Source: Cellulomonas alba | Lineage (GTDB): Bacteria > Actinomycetota > Actinomycetes > Actinomycetales > Cellulomonadaceae | Reading direction: 5' to 3' | NCBI RefSeq assembly: GCF_030362835.1 | Contig: NZ_JAUCGQ010000001.1 | Span: forward strand, 2,733,360-2,797,359 | DNA: 64,000 bases | Shown: piece by piece, positions 17,332 through 25,939 of the stretch | How the letters are laid out: every line of letters starts with the position of its first letter | Numbering within the stretch: the stretch's first letter is position 1 | Notes under the pieces: model-generated | What the model was told of the DNA's origin: nothing | Seen by the model: only the letters and a program-made list of their open reading frames with translations | The model's database searches: none | Program-made: the position numbers and the translations under genes

Positions 17332-17922
17332 ATGACGGACGCAGAGTTCCAGAAGGCCACGCTCATGCACTTCCTGCAGCTCGCGCGCGACGCGCTCGTG
17401 TGGAAGGTGGAGGGGCTCGACGAGCGGGCGGCGCGCTGGCCGCTGACGCCCACGGGCACGAACCTGCTCGGCCTCGTCAAGCACGCGTCGGGCATCGAGC
17501 TCGGCTACTTCGGCGAGGTCTTCGGGCGGCAGGACCCCGCTCTGCCGATCCCGGCGTGGGCACGCGAGGACGCGCCGCCCAACGCCGACATGTGGGCCAC
17601 GCCCGACGAGTCGATCGAGGACGTCGTCGCCTTCTACCGGCGCGTGCAGGCCTTCGCGGACGAGACGATCGCCGCGCTCCCGCTCGACGCCCGCGGCACG
17701 GTGTCGTGGTGGAGGCGACCTGACGTGACGCTGCACCAGATCCTCGTCCACGTCGTCGCCGAGCTGAACCGGCACGCGGGCCACGCCGACATCCTGCGCG
17801 AGCTCACCGACGGGAGCGCCGGGCTGCGACGCGAGTGGAGCAACCTGCCGGACCAGCAGGTGGACGCCTGGTCGGAGCACGTGGCACGCCTCCGCGCGGT
17901 CGCCGAGTCGTTCGCCCCGTGA
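17332..17922 (+). CDS. DinB/DUF664 family protein
   Basis: 196 residues forming the four-helix DinB/YfiT-like fold. Candidate metal-binding histidines sit in LVKHASGIELGYFGEVFG and LHQILVHVVAELNRHAGHADILRE. Enzymes of this fold use bacillithiol or mycothiol; actinobacterial members are often mycothiol-dependent, but no substrate can be read here. ATG 17332 is preceded by CGAGGG. A bidirectional terminator separates it from the convergent gene downstream. Confidence 0.85.
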   Translation: MTDAEFQKATLMHFLQLARDALVWKVEGLDERAARWPLTPTGTNLLGLVKHASGIELGYFGEVFGRQDPALPIPAWAREDAPPNADMWATPDESIEDVVAFYRRVQAFADETIAALPLDARGTVSWWRRPDVTLHQILVHVVAELNRHAGHADILRELTDGSAGLRREWSNLPDQQVDAWSEHVARLRAVAESFAP

Positions 17923-17925
17923 CGG

Positions 17926-17963
17926 CGAAGGCCCCTCCCCGGCGCACCGGAGAGGGGCCTTCG
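17926..17963. terminator. Bidirectional terminator
   Basis: A perfect 12-bp stem CGAAGGCCCCTC / GAGGGGCCTTCG with a further CCGG/CCGG pairing inside, between two convergent genes. Confidence 0.9.
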
Positions 17964-17973
17964 AGCCGGCCGG

Positions 17974-20439
17974 TCAGACCAGGCGTCGCCGCACGAGCGT
18001 CGCGATCCCGGCACCGAGGCCGAACAGCACGACACCCGCGGCGCCGAGGCCGAGGGCCTTCGAGCCCGCGCCGTCCGCGCCCGCGATCTCGATCGAGTAC
18101 GCCGTCGCGCCCGCCGCACCCTCGGGTGCGCCGTACGCCATGCCCTCGGTCGCCGCGCGCTGGGCGTTGGCCTGGAGGACCGCGTACTGCGTGCCGAACG
18201 ACGCCGCGGTCTCCTCGCCGGAGGCGACGACCTGCGACGTGCCCTCGTCGTGCAGGCGCTGCGCACCGGCGACGAGCGCAGGGGCGCCGGTGGTGTCGTC
18301 GGTCGCCTGGCCGAGGCCGTCGGCGAGCTGGCCGGAGCCGTCCGCCGCGTCGTGCAGGCCGGCGGCGAGCTGCGACGAGCCCGCGGCGGCCTGCTCGGCG
18401 CCGTCCGCGAGCCTCTTCGACCCCGCGGCCGCGTCGGCAGCGCCCTTGGCCAGCTTGCTCGAGCCCTTCGCGGCCGTGCGCAGGCCGGCCGCGAGCTGCT
18501 CGTTGCCGTCGGCCACCTGGTCGACGCCACCCGAGACGGCGGCCGCGCCGGCCTCCAGGTCGTCGAGGTAGCCGCCGAGCGTCTCCGAGCCGTCACCGAG
18601 CTCGGCGACGCCGCCGCGCAGCTGCGCGACACCGCCGCGCAGCGACTTCTGCTTCGGGTCGGCAGTTCCGACGGCGGCCGTGACCCCGGCGACGACCGTG
18701 TCGACGAGCTGGCTCACGCCATGGTCGAGCTGCGCCAGACCGCCCGCGACGCTCGCGCCCGCGGGGCACCCGGCGACCGAGGCGTCGAGGCCGCACTCGA
18801 TCGTGATCAGGCTCGTGCCGAGGGTCGTCTTGAGCGTCGCCGCGGCAGCGCCGAGCTGGCCCGCACCGGCGCCGAGGCCCGCGAGCTGCTGCAGCGTCGC
18901 GGTGTACGCGGCCTGCTCGGCGGGGTCGACGTGGAAGGACGCGAGGCCGGACGCGATCGCGGCGATGCCCGCCGAGATCTGGTTGGCGTTCGCCGAGATC
19001 TGCCCCGCGCCCGCGGTCGAGCCGGCGCGCAGCGCGTCGAGACCGCCGATGATCGTCGTCGGCTGCGACGTGGAGCCGAGCGCCGCCTCGAGCGCCACGA
19101 TGCCCGCGTGGAGCTGCTGCTGGCCCGCCGGCGCCTCGGTCGAGATCGTGCTCGAGAGCAGGGCCAGGCCGTCGTCCACGTCCTTGAGCCCGCCGGCGAC
19201 CTGGTCGAGGCCGTCGACGAGGCCCGGCGCCGCCTGGTTCACGGCCGCGAGGCCACCGGCGACGAGGGCCGCGCCGTCGACGAGCGACGGGGCGTCCTTC
19301 GTCGGCGTCGTGAGGCCCGCGACGAGCTGGTTCGCACCGGGCAGCAGCCGCGAGTTCAGGCCGTCGGCCAGCTCGCCGGCGCCCGGCGCGAGCTCGCCCC
19401 CGAGCCCGTTCGCGAGCTCCTTCGCCCCCGGCGCGAGCTTCCCGCCGAGCGCGGAGGAGAGCTGGTCCGCGCCCGGCACCGCCGTGTCGGCCAGCCCCGA
19501 GTGCAGCTGCGCCGCGCCGTCCTTGAGCTGGAGCAGGCCGCCGAGCAGCTGGGCCGCGCCGTCGTGCAGCTTGATCAGGTTGGCGTCGATCTGCACCGCG
19601 CCCGACGTCAGGGCCACGCCCTGCTCGCCGCCCGCCTTGATGGTCGCCGAGCCGTCCTTGTACGACGGGAAGTCGAGCGGCGAGACGGGCAGCGCCGTCA
19701 TCGTCGCCTTCGGCACGACGCCCTTCGAGATGTGCGCGGAGTAGCCGAACTCGGCCGTCGCGGAGCCGATCGGCGGGAACAGCGTCATCTGGAACTGCAG
19801 CTGCGTGCCGCCGCGGCCGTCGCCGCCGATCGCGGCCTCCTGCGACGTCACGGCGGTGAACGACGGCGGGAGCACAGTGACGAGCTCGCCGATCATCGGG
19901 ACGACCGTCGTCGCGTCGGCCGTGGCGGTGCCGCCCTTGCCGTCGGCGAAGCTGACCTGCTGGGTCTTCGCGGTGAGGTTCTCGACGACGTAGTGCACCT
20001 CGAGCGTGCCGGAGCGGCCGACGACGTCGCCGGGCTTCACGACCTTGCCGTCGAGCGTGTACGTGACCTTGACCGACAGCGGCAGGTCCTTGTCGTAGTC
20101 GCTCATCGAGCGCAGGCGGCGCTCGCCGTCGACGTCGACGGTCGCGACCTGGTCGCCGTCCTCGAGCTTCCAGCCGCGGAAGCCGTCGAGGTTGCGCAGG
20201 CCGCTCGTGCTGACGGGGTTGCGCACCGTGGCGGTGCCCGTGCCGGCGAACGCGAGCTGGTCGAAGACGCGGGCGTCCTGGAGGGAGCCCGAGGCGTCGA
20301 GGTGCACCTGGACGCTCTCGGTGTCCGTCACGGTGACGTCGCCGGTGGACGCCGCCGCAGCGGCCGTGGCGGGCGCGGCGCCGCAGAGCAGCGGGACGAG
20401 GGCGACGGCCGGTGCGGCCGTCCAGAGGGTGCGGCGCAT
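17974..20439 (-). CDS. Secreted, C-terminally anchored protein with long LxxG heptad repeats
   Basis: 821 residues. Signal peptide about 1-30 (AAPAVALVPLLCGAAPATA). Residues about 35-265 are a beta-rich domain (VQVHLDASGSLQDARVFDQ, TLEVHYVVENLTAKTQQV). From about 270 to 770 there is a long series of seven-residue repeats of the X-X-X-Leu-X-X-Gly type (DGAAQLLGGLLQLKDGAAQL; AGSKRLADGAEQAAAGSSQL), as in YhgE/Pip-type proteins. A transmembrane helix (GLGAAGVVLFGLGAGIATLV) with a basic tail ends the protein, so most of it lies outside the cell. The repeat can form a long rod. It is the second gene of a two-gene operon, one base after its partner. Function unknown; a wall-spanning spacer or secretion accessory is an inference. 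Confidence 0.75.
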   Translation of the reverse strand: MRRTLWTAAPAVALVPLLCGAAPATAAAAASTGDVTVTDTESVQVHLDASGSLQDARVFDQLAFAGTGTATVRNPVSTSGLRNLDGFRGWKLEDGDQVATVDVDGERRLRSMSDYDKDLPLSVKVTYTLDGKVVKPGDVVGRSGTLEVHYVVENLTAKTQQVSFADGKGGTATADATTVVPMIGELVTVLPPSFTAVTSQEAAIGGDGRGGTQLQFQMTLFPPIGSATAEFGYSAHISKGVVPKATMTALPVSPLDFPSYKDGSATIKAGGEQGVALTSGAVQIDANLIKLHDGAAQLLGGLLQLKDGAAQLHSGLADTAVPGADQLSSALGGKLAPGAKELANGLGGELAPGAGELADGLNSRLLPGANQLVAGLTTPTKDAPSLVDGAALVAGGLAAVNQAAPGLVDGLDQVAGGLKDVDDGLALLSSTISTEAPAGQQQLHAGIVALEAALGSTSQPTTIIGGLDALRAGSTAGAGQISANANQISAGIAAIASGLASFHVDPAEQAAYTATLQQLAGLGAGAGQLGAAAATLKTTLGTSLITIECGLDASVAGCPAGASVAGGLAQLDHGVSQLVDTVVAGVTAAVGTADPKQKSLRGGVAQLRGGVAELGDGSETLGGYLDDLEAGAAAVSGGVDQVADGNEQLAAGLRTAAKGSSKLAKGAADAAAGSKRLADGAEQAAAGSSQLAAGLHDAADGSGQLADGLGQATDDTTGAPALVAGAQRLHDEGTSQVVASGEETAASFGTQYAVLQANAQRAATEGMAYGAPEGAAGATAYSIEIAGADGAGSKALGLGAAGVVLFGLGAGIATLVRRRLV

Positions 20440-20440
20440 G

Positions 20441-21187
20441 TCAGGCCTCCGGCCGGGGCTGCAGGGTCAGGAACGGGGCGGGCCCCTCGCGGTGCGGCTC
20501 GTCGTCGCGCCGCGCGTACGCGGCGTCGGCGGCGTACGGGGCGGTGGCCGGGGCGGCCGCGGGCTCATGCGCCGGCTCGGGCGCCGGCTCGGGCGTCGGC
20601 AGGGCAGCCTCCGCGGCGCCGCCGTCAGGGCCGAACAGCGCGGCGTGCGGGTCCGCGGGCTGCTGGTCGCGCTCCCGCTCGCGTTCCCGCTCCCGCTCCG
20701 CCGCCACCTGCGGGCCGAGCAGCGAGGTGGCGAGGTAGCCCGCACCGGCGGCGAGGAGCACCGACGCGGCGCTCGTGGCCGAGGCGGAGACGAACGTCGT
20801 CGGGTCGGCGGCGAACACCGGCTCGTAGGCGCCGACGAGAGCGGCGGCACCGAGGAGCGTCGCCCACAGCGGGATGCGCCCGCCGGTCGCCACGGCGACC
20901 GCGACGCAGAGGGCGAGCACCACGAGCACCGCGACCGCGATGCCGGCCGTCGTGTCGGGCAGGGCGGCCGCGCGCAGCAGGTAGCCGAGCCACGCGGCGG
21001 CGAAGCCGACGCCGAAGGCGCCCGCTCGCTGCGCCGGCGAACGGTCCGGGACGAGGCCGAGCGCCCCGCCCAGCGCGGCCCCGAGCAGCGCGACGTTCTC
21101 CACGTCGAGGCCGAGGGAACCGGAGAGCAGGACGATCAGCGTCGTCAGGACTGCGAGGACGAGCCCCGCGAGGATGTACCGCCTCAT
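20441..21187 (-). CDS. Multi-pass membrane protein with charged C-terminal tail
   Basis: 248 residues. About six hydrophobic helices up to residue 170 (ILAGLVLAVLTTLIVLLSG; VALLGAALGGALGLV; IAVAVLVVLALCVAVAVATG; SAASVLLAAGAGYLATSLLG) are followed by an Arg/Glu run (RERERERERD) and a Pro/Ala-rich tail. I do not recognise the family. The ATG at 21187 is preferred to a start 31 codons upstream because homology-like hydrophobic sequence begins here. It is cotranscribed with the heptad-repeat protein, which suggests one membrane-plus-exterior assembly. Confidence 0.65.
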   Translation of the reverse strand: MRRYILAGLVLAVLTTLIVLLSGSLGLDVENVALLGAALGGALGLVPDRSPAQRAGAFGVGFAAAWLGYLLRAAALPDTTAGIAVAVLVVLALCVAVAVATGGRIPLWATLLGAAALVGAYEPVFAADPTTFVSASATSAASVLLAAGAGYLATSLLGPQVAAERERERERERDQQPADPHAALFGPDGGAAEAALPTPEPAPEPAHEPAAAPATAPYAADAAYARRDDEPHREGPAPFLTLQPRPEA

Positions 21188-21245
21188 GACCACCTCGTTG
21201 TGGGTGCCGCTTTCGGGTGTCCCGGGGACCGGGTGGACATGCGAA

Positions 21246-21267
21246 GGACCGCCGTCGTTGGCGGTCC
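21246..21267 (-). promoter_or_regulatory. Hairpin in the 5' region of the envelope operon
   Basis: GGACCGCC-GTCGTT-GGCGGTCC is a perfect 8-bp stem, about 60 bases upstream of the first start codon of the operon. It could be an attenuator or the end signal of the mannosyltransferase gene upstream. Confidence 0.5.
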
Positions 21268-21332
21268 CGGGCCGTCCCACCCCGGCGGGACTGGCGGCGT
21301 TCCTATCAAGTCGACGGACCGCCGGGCAATGC

Positions 21333-21382
21333 GGTACCAGGTAGATACCTGCCGGTATCGGATAAGAGTTACCGATCCGTAA
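21333..21382. promoter_or_regulatory. Cluster of dyads, probable operator/promoter of the envelope operon
   Basis: Within 50 bp lie GGTACC (21333-21338), the inverted repeat GATACC-TGCC-GGTATC (21344-21359) and TTAC-CGATCC-GTAA (21369-21382). The region is AT-richer than its surroundings. On the minus strand, TAACTC, 18 bases and TATCTA could serve as a promoter. The cluster lies 145-195 bp upstream of the operon start and after the end of the preceding gene, as expected for regulator binding. Confidence 0.45.
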
Positions 21383-21463
21383 CCTGGACGTCCGATATGG
21401 GCCGGCTGGGTGACCGTGCGTCCCGTCCGGCCGTCGCCCGGCCGACGGATCCGACGGCGTCCG

Positions 21464-22591
21464 TCAGGCGCCGAGGTACTCCCGCAGGCGCGCCGCGATG
21501 TCGTCCCACTGCCAGTCCGCCTGCGCCCGCGCGCGCCCGAGCGCGCCCATCGCGCGCGCCCGCTCGGGGTCGGTCAGGAGCTCGACGAGCCGCGCCGCGA
21601 TCTCGTCCGGCGAGCGCGGGTCGACGACGAACCCCGTCACGCCGTCGTCCACCGCGTCCGGCGCGCCGCCGGACCGGCCCACGACCACGGGCTTGCCGCA
21701 GGAGGCCGCCTCGAGGAACACGATCCCGAGCCCCTCGGGCTCGAGCCCGAGCAGCCGCGTGCGGGACGGCATCGCGAACACGTCCGCCGCGTCGAAGTAC
21801 GGGGGGATGTCGGCCCACGCCACCGGTCCCACGAGGTCGACCGACGACGTCACGCCGTGCCGCTCGGCGAGCTTCGCGAGCTCGTCGCGGTACGGGCCGC
21901 CGCCGACGAGCACGAGCCGCGCGTCCGGCAGCGCACGGAGCACGGCGGGCCAGGCCGCGATCAGCTGGTCCTGCCCCTTGCGTGCGACGAGTCGCGCGGC
22001 GCACACCACGACGGGCGCGTCGCCGAGCCCGCGCTCGGCCCGGATGCGGTCGCCCCCGCAGCCGGGGTGGAACCGCGCCGAGTCGACGCCCGGCGCGAGC
22101 CGCGCCTGCCGCGCGCGACCCGCCGGCGACAGCGCGCGGCCGATCTGGTCGCGGCACCAGCCGGAGATGTACGTGAGCACGTCGACCGAGTCGCCGATCC
22201 GGCGCAGCAGCTGCCGGGTGCCCGGCACGCGCGCCCACCACACCTCGTGCCCGTGCGTGATCGCGACGACGCGCTGAGCGCCAGCGGCCCGTAGCGCCGG
22301 CGCGAGCAGACCGAGCGGGGCCGAGGCGCCGAACAGCACGCGGTCGCACCCGTGGGCGCGGAACGCCGCCACGACGTCACGGCGCACCCGCCCGGTCGGC
22401 AGCAGCATCGAGGTCCGGTCGCGGACCACCGGATAGGGGAGCGTCGCGTCGTAGGCGGTGTCGCCCGGCATCGACGACGTGTAGACGACGACCTCGCCCG
22501 GCGGGAACCGGTCGGCGAGCGCGGCGACGAACGCCTCGATGCCGCCCTGCCGTGTGGGGAAGTCGTTCGTCACGACGAGGGTGCGCGGCAA
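21464..22591 (-). CDS. pimB: GT4 glycosyltransferase, PimB-like mannosyltransferase
   Basis: 375 residues with the GT-B fold. The N-terminal part reads [23 protein letters not shown] and [15 protein letters not shown] ([24 protein letters not shown]), matching corynebacterial and mycobacterial PimB. The C-terminal nucleotide-sugar half has [25 protein letters not shown] and the [20 protein letters not shown] motif of family 4. PimB adds the second mannose to phosphatidylinositol mannoside from GDP-mannose at the inner membrane. The match is by memory of motifs, so the precise acceptor is an inference. Confidence 0.8.
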   Translation of the reverse strand: MPRTLVVTNDFPTRQGGIEAFVAALADRFPPGEVVVYTSSMPGDTAYDATLPYPVVRDRTSMLLPTGRVRRDVVAAFRAHGCDRVLFGASAPLGLLAPALRAAGAQRVVAITHGHEVWWARVPGTRQLLRRIGDSVDVLTYISGWCRDQIGRALSPAGRARQARLAPGVDSARFHPGCGGDRIRAERGLGDAPVVVCAARLVARKGQDQLIAAWPAVLRALPDARLVLVGGGPYRDELAKLAERHGVTSSVDLVGPVAWADIPPYFDAADVFAMPSRTRLLGLEPEGLGIVFLEAASCGKPVVVGRSGGAPDAVDDGVTGFVVDPRSPDEIAARLVELLTDPERARAMGALGRARAQADWQWDDIAARLREYLGA

Positions 22592-22746
22592 CAGGACCTC
22601 CAGCTCGACCAGGGCGCGCCCATCCTAGGAGCCGCGCGGAGGGGCCAGGCGGGACCGGCGGCGCCGGGGCCGATCGGCGTCGGACGAGGTCGGGTCAAGG
22701 TCAGGGGTCAGGGCAGGGGTCAAGGTCGGGTGGGCGTCGGGATGAT

Positions 22747-22775
22747 TTCGACCCCCGTCCCCGTTCTGGCACAAT
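22747..22775 (+). promoter_or_regulatory. Putative rpmE promoter
   Basis: TTCGAC (22747-22752), 17 bases, then CACAAT (22770-22775), about 75 bp before the rpmE start. Upstream, 22683-22735 is built from irregular GGTCA/GGGTCA words (AAGGTCAGGGGTCAGGGCAG), a low-complexity stretch between divergent genes. Confidence 0.4.
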
Positions 22776-22849
22776 GGTCCGTCGGTCTTCCGGTTCACCC
22801 GTGCGAGTCACGCCGGGACCCGGAGACATCTCACCAAGGAGAAACCCCC

Positions 22850-23062
22850 GTGAAGTCTGGTATCCACCCGGAGTACGTGGTCACTGAGGTCACGTGCACC
22901 TGCGGCAACACCTTCGTGACGCGCTCGACCGTGACGAGCGGCAAGATCCACGCCGACGTCTGCAGCGCGTGCCACCCGTTCTACACGGGCAAGCAGAAGA
23001 TCCTCGACACCGGCGGCCGCGTGGCCCGCTTCGAGGCTCGCTACGGCAAGAAGGCCAACTAG
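22850..23062 (+). CDS. rpmE: 50S ribosomal protein L31 (zinc-binding form)
   Basis: 70 residues. It keeps four cysteines in two pairs, VTCTCGNTF and [12 protein letters not shown], so it is the zinc-holding C+ type rather than the cysteine-free paralogue used under zinc starvation. GTG start; AAGGAGAAA lies 6-8 bases upstream. It ends in an alkaline tail, ARYGKKAN, and a long hairpin terminator follows. Position before prfA is typical for actinobacteria. Confidence 0.97.
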   Translation: MKSGIHPEYVVTEVTCTCGNTFVTRSTVTSGKIHADVCSACHPFYTGKQKILDTGGRVARFEARYGKKAN

Positions 23063-23069
23063 CTCATCC

Positions 23070-23135
23070 GCAGCGCCGGCACCCGGCGCGGACGACTGCC
23101 CTCCATGGCAGTGTCCGCCAGGGTGCCGGCGCTGC
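23070..23135 (+). terminator. Long rpmE terminator hairpin
   Basis: A perfect 15-bp outer stem (GCAGCGCCGGCACCC with GGGTGCCGGCGCTGC) encloses further pairing, including GGAC/GTCC and ACTGCC/GGCAGT. It starts 7 bp after the stop. Confidence 0.85.
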
Positions 23136-23229
23136 GTCGTTGTGCGCGCGTGACGCGCACCGGGCGCCCGGCCACCGCGCGGGGCGCGCAGCCTGACGGG
23201 CCACCGCGCCCGCACCGAGGAGGTGCACC

Positions 23230-24324
23230 GTGAGCGACGCGTTCGCCGCCGCCCAGCCGCTGCTCGCCGAGCACGCGCAGATCGAGGCGCAGCTGGCGGA
23301 CCCCGCGGTGCACGCGGACGCCGCGCTCGCCCGCCGGCTCGGCCGGCGCTACGCCGAGCTGGGCCGCGTCAGCGCCGCCTACCAGGCCTGGCGGTCCGCG
23401 CAGGACGACGCCGAGGCCGCGGCCGAGCTCGCGGAGCTCGACGACGAGTTCGCCGCCGCGCTCCCCGGCCTCCGTGACGCGGCGGCCGTCGCCGCCGAGC
23501 GCCTGCGTCGCGTGCTCGTCCCGCGCGACCCGGACGACGCGCGCGACGTGATCCTCGAGGTCAAGGCCGGCGAGGGCGGCGAGGAGTCCGCGCTGTTCGC
23601 GGGCGACCTGCTGCGCATGTACACGCGGTACGCCGAGCGCATGGGCTGGGCGGTCCAGGTGCTCGGCTCGACCGACTCCGACCTCGGCGGTGTCAAGGAC
23701 GCGCAGGTCGCGATCAAGGCCCGCTCCGCCGCAGCGCCGGAGGACGGCGTGTGGGCGCACCTGAAGTACGAGGGCGGCGTGCACCGCGTCCAGCGCGTGC
23801 CGGTCACCGAGTCCCAGGGCCGCATCCACACGTCGGCCGCGGGCGTGCTCGTCTTCCCCGAGGCGGACGACGAGGGCGAGGTCGAGATCGACCCGAACGA
23901 CCTGCGCATCGACGTCTTCCGCTCGTCCGGCCCGGGTGGGCAGTCGGTCAACACGACCGACTCGGCGGTCCGCATCACGCACCTGCCGACCGGCATCGTC
24001 GTCTCGATGCAGAACGAGAAGTCGCAGCTGCAGAACCGCGAGGCGGGCATGCGCGTGCTCCGGGCCCGGCTGCTCGCCGCGCGTCAGGAGGCCGCGGAGG
24101 CCGCCGCGAGCGAGGCGCGCCGCAGCCAGGTCCGCACCGTCGACCGCTCCGAGCGCATCCGGACGTACAACTTCCCCGAGAACCGCATCGCCGACCACCG
24201 CACCGGGTACAAGGCCTACAACCTCGACCAGGTGCTCGCGGGCGACCTCGGGCCCGTCGTCGCGTCGGCGGTCGAGGCGGACGAGGCGGCGCGGCTCGCC
24301 GCCGCGGCGGGTGGCACCGCGTGA
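23230..24324 (+). CDS. prfA: Peptide chain release factor 1
   Basis: 364 residues. Reads UAA and UAG stop codons. The PxT-type recognition motif is [15 protein letters not shown]. The catalytic GGQ is at residues 236-238 in [17 protein letters not shown], whose glutamine is the usual target of PrmC methylation; the next gene is prmC. GTG start after GAGGAGGTG. Its stop overlaps the prmC GTG by four bases. Confidence 0.97.
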   Translation: MSDAFAAAQPLLAEHAQIEAQLADPAVHADAALARRLGRRYAELGRVSAAYQAWRSAQDDAEAAAELAELDDEFAAALPGLRDAAAVAAERLRRVLVPRDPDDARDVILEVKAGEGGEESALFAGDLLRMYTRYAERMGWAVQVLGSTDSDLGGVKDAQVAIKARSAAAPEDGVWAHLKYEGGVHRVQRVPVTESQGRIHTSAAGVLVFPEADDEGEVEIDPNDLRIDVFRSSGPGGQSVNTTDSAVRITHLPTGIVVSMQNEKSQLQNREAGMRVLRARLLAARQEAAEAAASEARRSQVRTVDRSERIRTYNFPENRIADHRTGYKAYNLDQVLAGDLGPVVASAVEADEAARLAAAAGGTA

Positions 24325-25268
24325 CGGGCGAACCCGCGCTGACGGCGGGCGCCGCGTCCGCGCGGCGTGCTCCCGGGGTGCGCGCTCTGGTCGACGGCGC
24401 CACGCACGTGCTCGACGAGGCGGGCGTCCCGTCGCCGCGCGTCGACGCGGTCGCGCTCGCGGCGCACGCGCTCGGCCTCGCGCGTCTCGAGCTCGCCCTC
24501 GCGCCCGACCCGGCGCCCGAGGGGTTCGCCCCTGCGTACGCGGCGCTCGTCGACCGCCGCCGGCGTCGCGAGCCGCTGCAGCACATCGTCGGCGAGGCGG
24601 CGTTCCGGTACCTGACCCTCGCGGTCGAGCCGGGCGTGTTCGTGCCGCGCCCGGAGACCGAGGTCGTCGCGCAGGCTGCCGTGGACGAGGCCGTGCGCCT
24701 CGCGGCCGCGGGGGGTGCGCCTCTCGTCGTGGACCTGTGCACCGGCACGGGTGCCATCGCGCTCGCGGTCGCGACCGAGGTGCCTGCGGCGCGGGTCGTG
24801 GCCGTCGACGCGTCACCTTCCGCGGTGGCGCTCACCCGCCGGAACGCCGCCGCGACGGGTGCGGGGGACGTGCGCGTCGAGCTCGGCGTGGTCGGCGGGC
24901 CCGGGTTGCTCGCCGACCTCGACGGCCTCGTCGACGTCGTCGTCTCGAACCCGCCCTACATCCCGCCGGACGCCGAGCCCGTGGACCCCGAGGTCCGCGA
25001 CCACGACCCCGACCTCGCGCTCTACGGCGGCGGCGTCGACGGCCTCGACGTTCCGCGGGCCGTGATCGCGACCGCGGCGCGGCTGCTGGGGCCCGGCGGC
25101 CTGCTCGTCATGGAGCACGCGGAGGTGCAGGACGCCGCGGCCCGCGACGCCGCGAGCGCGACCGCCGCCTTCGTGGACGTCGAGACGCGCGCCGACCTGA
25201 CGGGCCGCCCGCGCATGCTCGTGGCACGCCGCTCCACCGACGGGCGCGTGGAAGGATCGCAGGCGTGA
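24321..25268 (+). CDS. prmC: Release factor glutamine methyltransferase
   Basis: 315 residues. Methylates the GGQ glutamine of release factors using SAM. The N-terminal helical domain includes [15 protein letters not shown]; the Rossmann-like methyltransferase domain has [16 protein letters not shown] and the NPPY active-site motif in [11 protein letters not shown]. It overlaps both prfA and the next gene by GTGA, giving a tightly coupled operon. Confidence 0.95.
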   Translation: MTGEPALTAGAASARRAPGVRALVDGATHVLDEAGVPSPRVDAVALAAHALGLARLELALAPDPAPEGFAPAYAALVDRRRRREPLQHIVGEAAFRYLTLAVEPGVFVPRPETEVVAQAAVDEAVRLAAAGGAPLVVDLCTGTGAIALAVATEVPAARVVAVDASPSAVALTRRNAAATGAGDVRVELGVVGGPGLLADLDGLVDVVVSNPPYIPPDAEPVDPEVRDHDPDLALYGGGVDGLDVPRAVIATAARLLGPGGLLVMEHAEVQDAAARDAASATAAFVDVETRADLTGRPRMLVARRSTDGRVEGSQA

Positions 25269-25939
25269 GCGAGCGCATCCGACCTGCCCATGACGCGGCG
25301 ACCTGGGGCCCGGCGCTCGACGAAGCCGTCAACGTGCTCGGGCGCGGGGAGCTCGTCGTGCTGCCCACCGACACGGTCTACGGGATCGGCGCCGACGCGT
25401 TCGCGCCCACGGCGGTGCAGGCACTGCTCGACGCGAAGGGCCGTGGCCGGCAGATGCCGCCCCCCGTGCTGATCGGCGACGCGCGCACGCTCGACGGGCT
25501 CGCCACCGACGTGCCGGAGGCCGCGCGCGCGCTCGCGGAGGCGTTCTGGCCGGGCGGCCTGACGATCATCGTCCAGGCGCAGCCGTCGCTCGCGTGGGAC
25601 CTGGGGGAGACGCGCGGCACCGTCGCGCTGCGCATGCCCGACCACCCGACGGCGCTCGCCCTGCTGCGTCGCACCGGCCCGCTCGCGGTCTCGAGCGCCA
25701 ACCGCACCGGCTCCGAGGCCGCGGTCACCGCTGCCGGCGCGTACGAGCAGCTCGGCGACGCGGTCGCGCTCTACCTCGACGCGGGCGACGCGCCCGGCCA
25801 GGTGGCCTCGACCATCGTCGACGCCACCGGTGCGACGCTGCGCGTCGTGCGAGCCGGCGCCATCACGCTCGAGCAGCTGCGCGCGGTCGCGCCGGTCGAG
25901 GGCGCCGCCCCGCCGCCGGACGAGGGCGCCGCCGGATGA
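25265..25939 (+). CDS. tsaC: L-threonylcarbamoyladenylate synthase (Sua5/YciO/YrdC)
   Basis: 224 residues. Makes threonylcarbamoyl-AMP for the t6A37 modification of ANN-decoding tRNAs. Motifs: VVLPTDTVYGIGADAF, the lysine-containing DAKGRGRQMPPPVLIG, FWPGGLTIIV, and SSANRTGSEA. It is the short YrdC-like form without the C-terminal Sua5 domain. It overlaps prmC and the following wecA-like gene. Confidence 0.93.
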   Translation: MSERIRPAHDAATWGPALDEAVNVLGRGELVVLPTDTVYGIGADAFAPTAVQALLDAKGRGRQMPPPVLIGDARTLDGLATDVPEAARALAEAFWPGGLTIIVQAQPSLAWDLGETRGTVALRMPDHPTALALLRRTGPLAVSSANRTGSEAAVTAAGAYEQLGDAVALYLDAGDAPGQVASTIVDATGATLRVVRAGAITLEQLRAVAPVEGAAPPPDEGAAG

